This document shows positions 63,401 to 64,000 of a stretch of 64,000 nucleotides of DNA, in pieces (position 1 is the stretch's first letter; each line of letters begins with the position of its first letter). Source of the DNA: Liolophura sinensis. Its lineage: Eukaryota; Mollusca; Polyplacophora; Chitonida; Chitonidae. The DNA lies in assembly GCF_032854445.1 (NCBI RefSeq), contig NC_088299.1, forward strand, positions 2,579,001-2,643,000, given 5' to 3'. The position numbers were made by a program, and so were the translations under genes. The notes beneath the pieces are model-generated. The model made no database searches, was not told where the DNA came from, and was given only the letters and a program-made list of their open reading frames with translations.

Positions 63401-63675
63401 TATGTGAGCTGAACTACTGGCTTCTGACAGAAAGGGGGTGTCTGTCTCTCTGTACCACGGTATTTCCTTTGATTGTTTTCGACTCAACATAAGTTTTGGA
63501 AGGAACTTGTTTGGCACTGAGTAGAAATGATTTTGCCTGATTTCCACTGGTCATATTTTCATTCTCTTTATAGTACATTTGTGTGAAAAAATACATACAT
63601 GTATTTATTTATTTCTTCTCAGGGCCACAGCTGAAGATTGCTTGGAAAGTTCCTATTTCAGTGAAAATCCTCTCC
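48438..63675 (+). CDS. CDK10: Cyclin-dependent kinase 10 (PISSLRE-type), C terminus beyond window
   Basis: Thirteen coding exons: 48438-48536, 49378-49450, 51220-51291, 53003-53105, 53676-53757, 54203-54270, 55049-55101, 56538-56607, 57903-57962, 59765-59888, 61827-61876, 62839-62928, 63623-63675. They give 332 codons plus 1 nt, with every phase matching. Ser/Thr kinase features: glycine loop GEGTYG (50-55), VALK lysine 72, PISGLRE helix (84-90; human CDK10 is PISSLRE), catalytic HRDLKVSN (Asp167), DFG (185-187), activation segment [15 protein letters not shown] (Thr200 region). The sequence after exon 2 tracks human CDK10 closely, including SFLVM-like [17 protein letters not shown]. By family knowledge CDK10 pairs with cyclin M and acts in cell-cycle and ETS2 control. 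The start ATG has an in-frame stop 21 nt upstream, and exon 1 ends IPESHR, matching PPEHR of human. About 25-30 C-terminal residues are expected past 64 kb. Confidence 0.96.
49800..50090. repeat. Irregular minisatellite in CDK10 intron
   Basis: Repeats of GAATGCATTTTGGGCAAAGT and CCTTGGAAGT-like blocks with 25-35 bp spacing, interrupted at 49860-49915 by a piece related to the S2 SINE head (GCTTGGGGTTTAAGGGCGTG). Confidence 0.75.
50640..50960 (+). mobile_element. S3-type SINE in CDK10 intron
   Basis: tRNA-like head AAGTCAGTGGCTTAAAGGTT, then GTTGGCTGGTGTCAGTATG and TCATGTCTGGTGTCTTCG. Confidence 0.8.
51408..51665. repeat. Head-to-head pair of tRNA-like sequences
   Basis: Minus strand about 51512-51430: GGCTGGATAGCTCGGTTGG (A-box) and GAGTTCAAGTC (B-box). 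Plus strand about 51582-51655: TTGGATAGCTCAGTTG with a degenerate 3' half. Their 5' ends face each other across an inverted repeat, 51494-51515 with 51573-51594. Anticodon arms do not fold as a normal tRNA. Confidence 0.55.
51930..52356. mobile_element. Inverted repeat element in CDK10 intron
   Basis: 51930-52012 (ACCAATGGTAAACCATGCAC ... GGCTCTTACCTCTCAGC) matches in reverse complement 52253-52356. The arms are about 85-100 bp at roughly 80-85 percent by eye, with a 240-bp centre. Confidence 0.6.
52625..52900 (+). mobile_element. S1 SINE, full length, CDK10 intron
   Basis: Head GGGGCCTCCGTGGTTCAGTT, B-box GAGTTCAAGTCCAGC, tail CACCAATCAAATAAATAAAT. Ends 103 bp before exon 53003. Confidence 0.92.
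54720..54840 (+). repeat. Intronic duplicate, copy 1
   Basis: About 110 bp nearly identical to 56222-56332; includes TTGTTTTCAGGAAAGACT, which resembles a 3' splice site. Both copies lie in CDK10 introns in the same orientation. Confidence 0.8.
56222..56332 (+). repeat. Intronic duplicate, copy 2
   Basis: Partner of 54720-54840; 1.5 kb downstream, in the intron before the DFG exon. Confidence 0.8.
56728..56872 (-). mobile_element. S1 SINE, partial, CDK10 intron
   Basis: TTTATTTATTTCTTTGATTG to CCATCCGCAGGCTGCTG. Confidence 0.85.
57165..57475 (+). mobile_element. S3-type SINE, CDK10 intron
   Basis: GTAAGCTAATGGTTAAAGC head, TGTCATGTATGGTGTCTTTG, GCATGGACTCGCTCTGCC. Confidence 0.75.
58048..58290 (+). 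mobile_element. S1 SINE, internally shortened head, CDK10 intron
   Basis: GGGGCCTCCGTGGCTCACTT then direct join to TGACCCAGGCTTCATGG, lacking part of the tRNA-like region; tail of AAAT repeats. Confidence 0.85.
58815..59257 (+). repeat. 20-bp satellite, about 22 units, CDK10 intron
   Basis: Unit CACATGTTTGACCRCTAAGT with point variants, a few 18-19-bp units and no non-repeat spacers. Lies between exons ending 57962 and starting 59765. Each unit carries CACATG, an E-box (CANNTG). Confidence 0.95.
60183..60402 (+). mobile_element. S1 SINE, diverged, CDK10 intron
   Basis: GGGGGGCCTCTGTGGTGTAG head, CACCAATGCACCCGCTGTG, tail ATCAAATAAATAAAAC. Confidence 0.8.
61485..61760 (+). mobile_element. 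S3-type SINE, partial, CDK10 intron
   Basis: TAGTACAGTGTGAGAATAATG and ATGTCTGGTGTCTGTGG modules; ends 66 bp before exon 61827. Confidence 0.7.
61995..62215. mobile_element. S3-type fragment joined to S1 fragment, CDK10 intron
   Basis: 61995-62105 is S3 (plus: GTCATGTCTGGTGTCTGCGG). 62105-62215 is S1 (minus: ATTTGATTGATGTTTTACGG to GAGGAAACCGGGCACC), inserted into it; S3-like sequence resumes after it. Confidence 0.75.
62970..63095 (-). mobile_element. S1 SINE, partial and diverged
   Basis: CATACTCAAGAATTTTTTCA, TGGCCAGCATGAAGGTTGG and TTCACAGGTTTCTGATTG. Confidence 0.65.
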
Positions 63676-63852
63676 GTAAGTAAAAAGTGTATGCACAGTG
63701 TGAAAAGGACAGAAAATCCAAACATTCAAAGAATGTACACTAGATTTGGAATGTAATGTTGATAAAACTTCAGTGTGTTATTTCACATTGAATTTTGTCA
63801 AGGAGTAATTCCATTGGAGAAAACCATTTAACATAGTAAGTACGAGAAGTAT

Positions 63853-63900
63853 CATCATCATCATCATCATCATCATCAACATCAACATCAACATCATCAC
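63853..63900. repeat. (ATC)n / (AACATC)n microsatellite
   Basis: Uninterrupted ATC triplets followed by AACATC hexamers in the last visible CDK10 intron. Confidence 0.95.
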
Positions 63901-64000
63901 TGTTCTGATGACAGAAGTAAATTTCGAAATACTGAGTCAAGATGAAGGCTTATTTGACAGGTGAACAGTACTTGTGTACTCATTATAAACTGATCAGTGA

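Overview
The window is eukaryotic nuclear DNA from an invertebrate, most likely a mollusc or a close lophotrochozoan relative. This rests on intron-rich genes with GT-AG junctions, AT-rich introns, and dozens of tRNA-derived SINEs of a type common in molluscs. The species is not determined. No bacterial operon, rRNA, functional tRNA or CRISPR is seen. Every gene is split, so unspliced reading frames mostly show fragments; the models below were built by hand from splice sites, phases and protein family conservation. All four complete models have a coding length divisible by three.

1-18.75 kb, + strand: two tandem SLC7-type amino acid transporter light-chain genes about 17 kb apart. Only the last three exons of the first copy are in the window; the second is complete (10 coding exons, 473 aa). 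Its intron before coding exon 2 holds a ~62-bp minisatellite derived from the exon's own splice acceptor and first codons. The next intron holds two decayed Tc1/mariner transposons.

21-36.4 kb, - strand: two tandem paralogous genes for secreted cysteine-containing proteins (335 and 283 aa). They share four coding exons and identical intron phases, and I do not recognise the family. They are the best candidates for something undescribed. The upstream copy has a TATA box and a non-coding first exon; its last exon carries long basic insertions and a furin-like site.

40.2-46.6 kb, - strand: complete NDUFS3 (six exons, 269 aa), mitochondrial complex I 30-kDa subunit. 48.4 kb to the right edge, + strand: CDK10 (13 coding exons visible, 332 codons, C-terminal tail outside). 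The two lie head to head with 1.9 kb between start codons.

Intergenic and intronic space is filled with two SINE superfamilies in both orientations, MITE-like and foldback inverted repeats, and several minisatellites, including a 20-bp E-box-containing satellite and a head-to-head pair of tRNA-like sequences in CDK10 introns.
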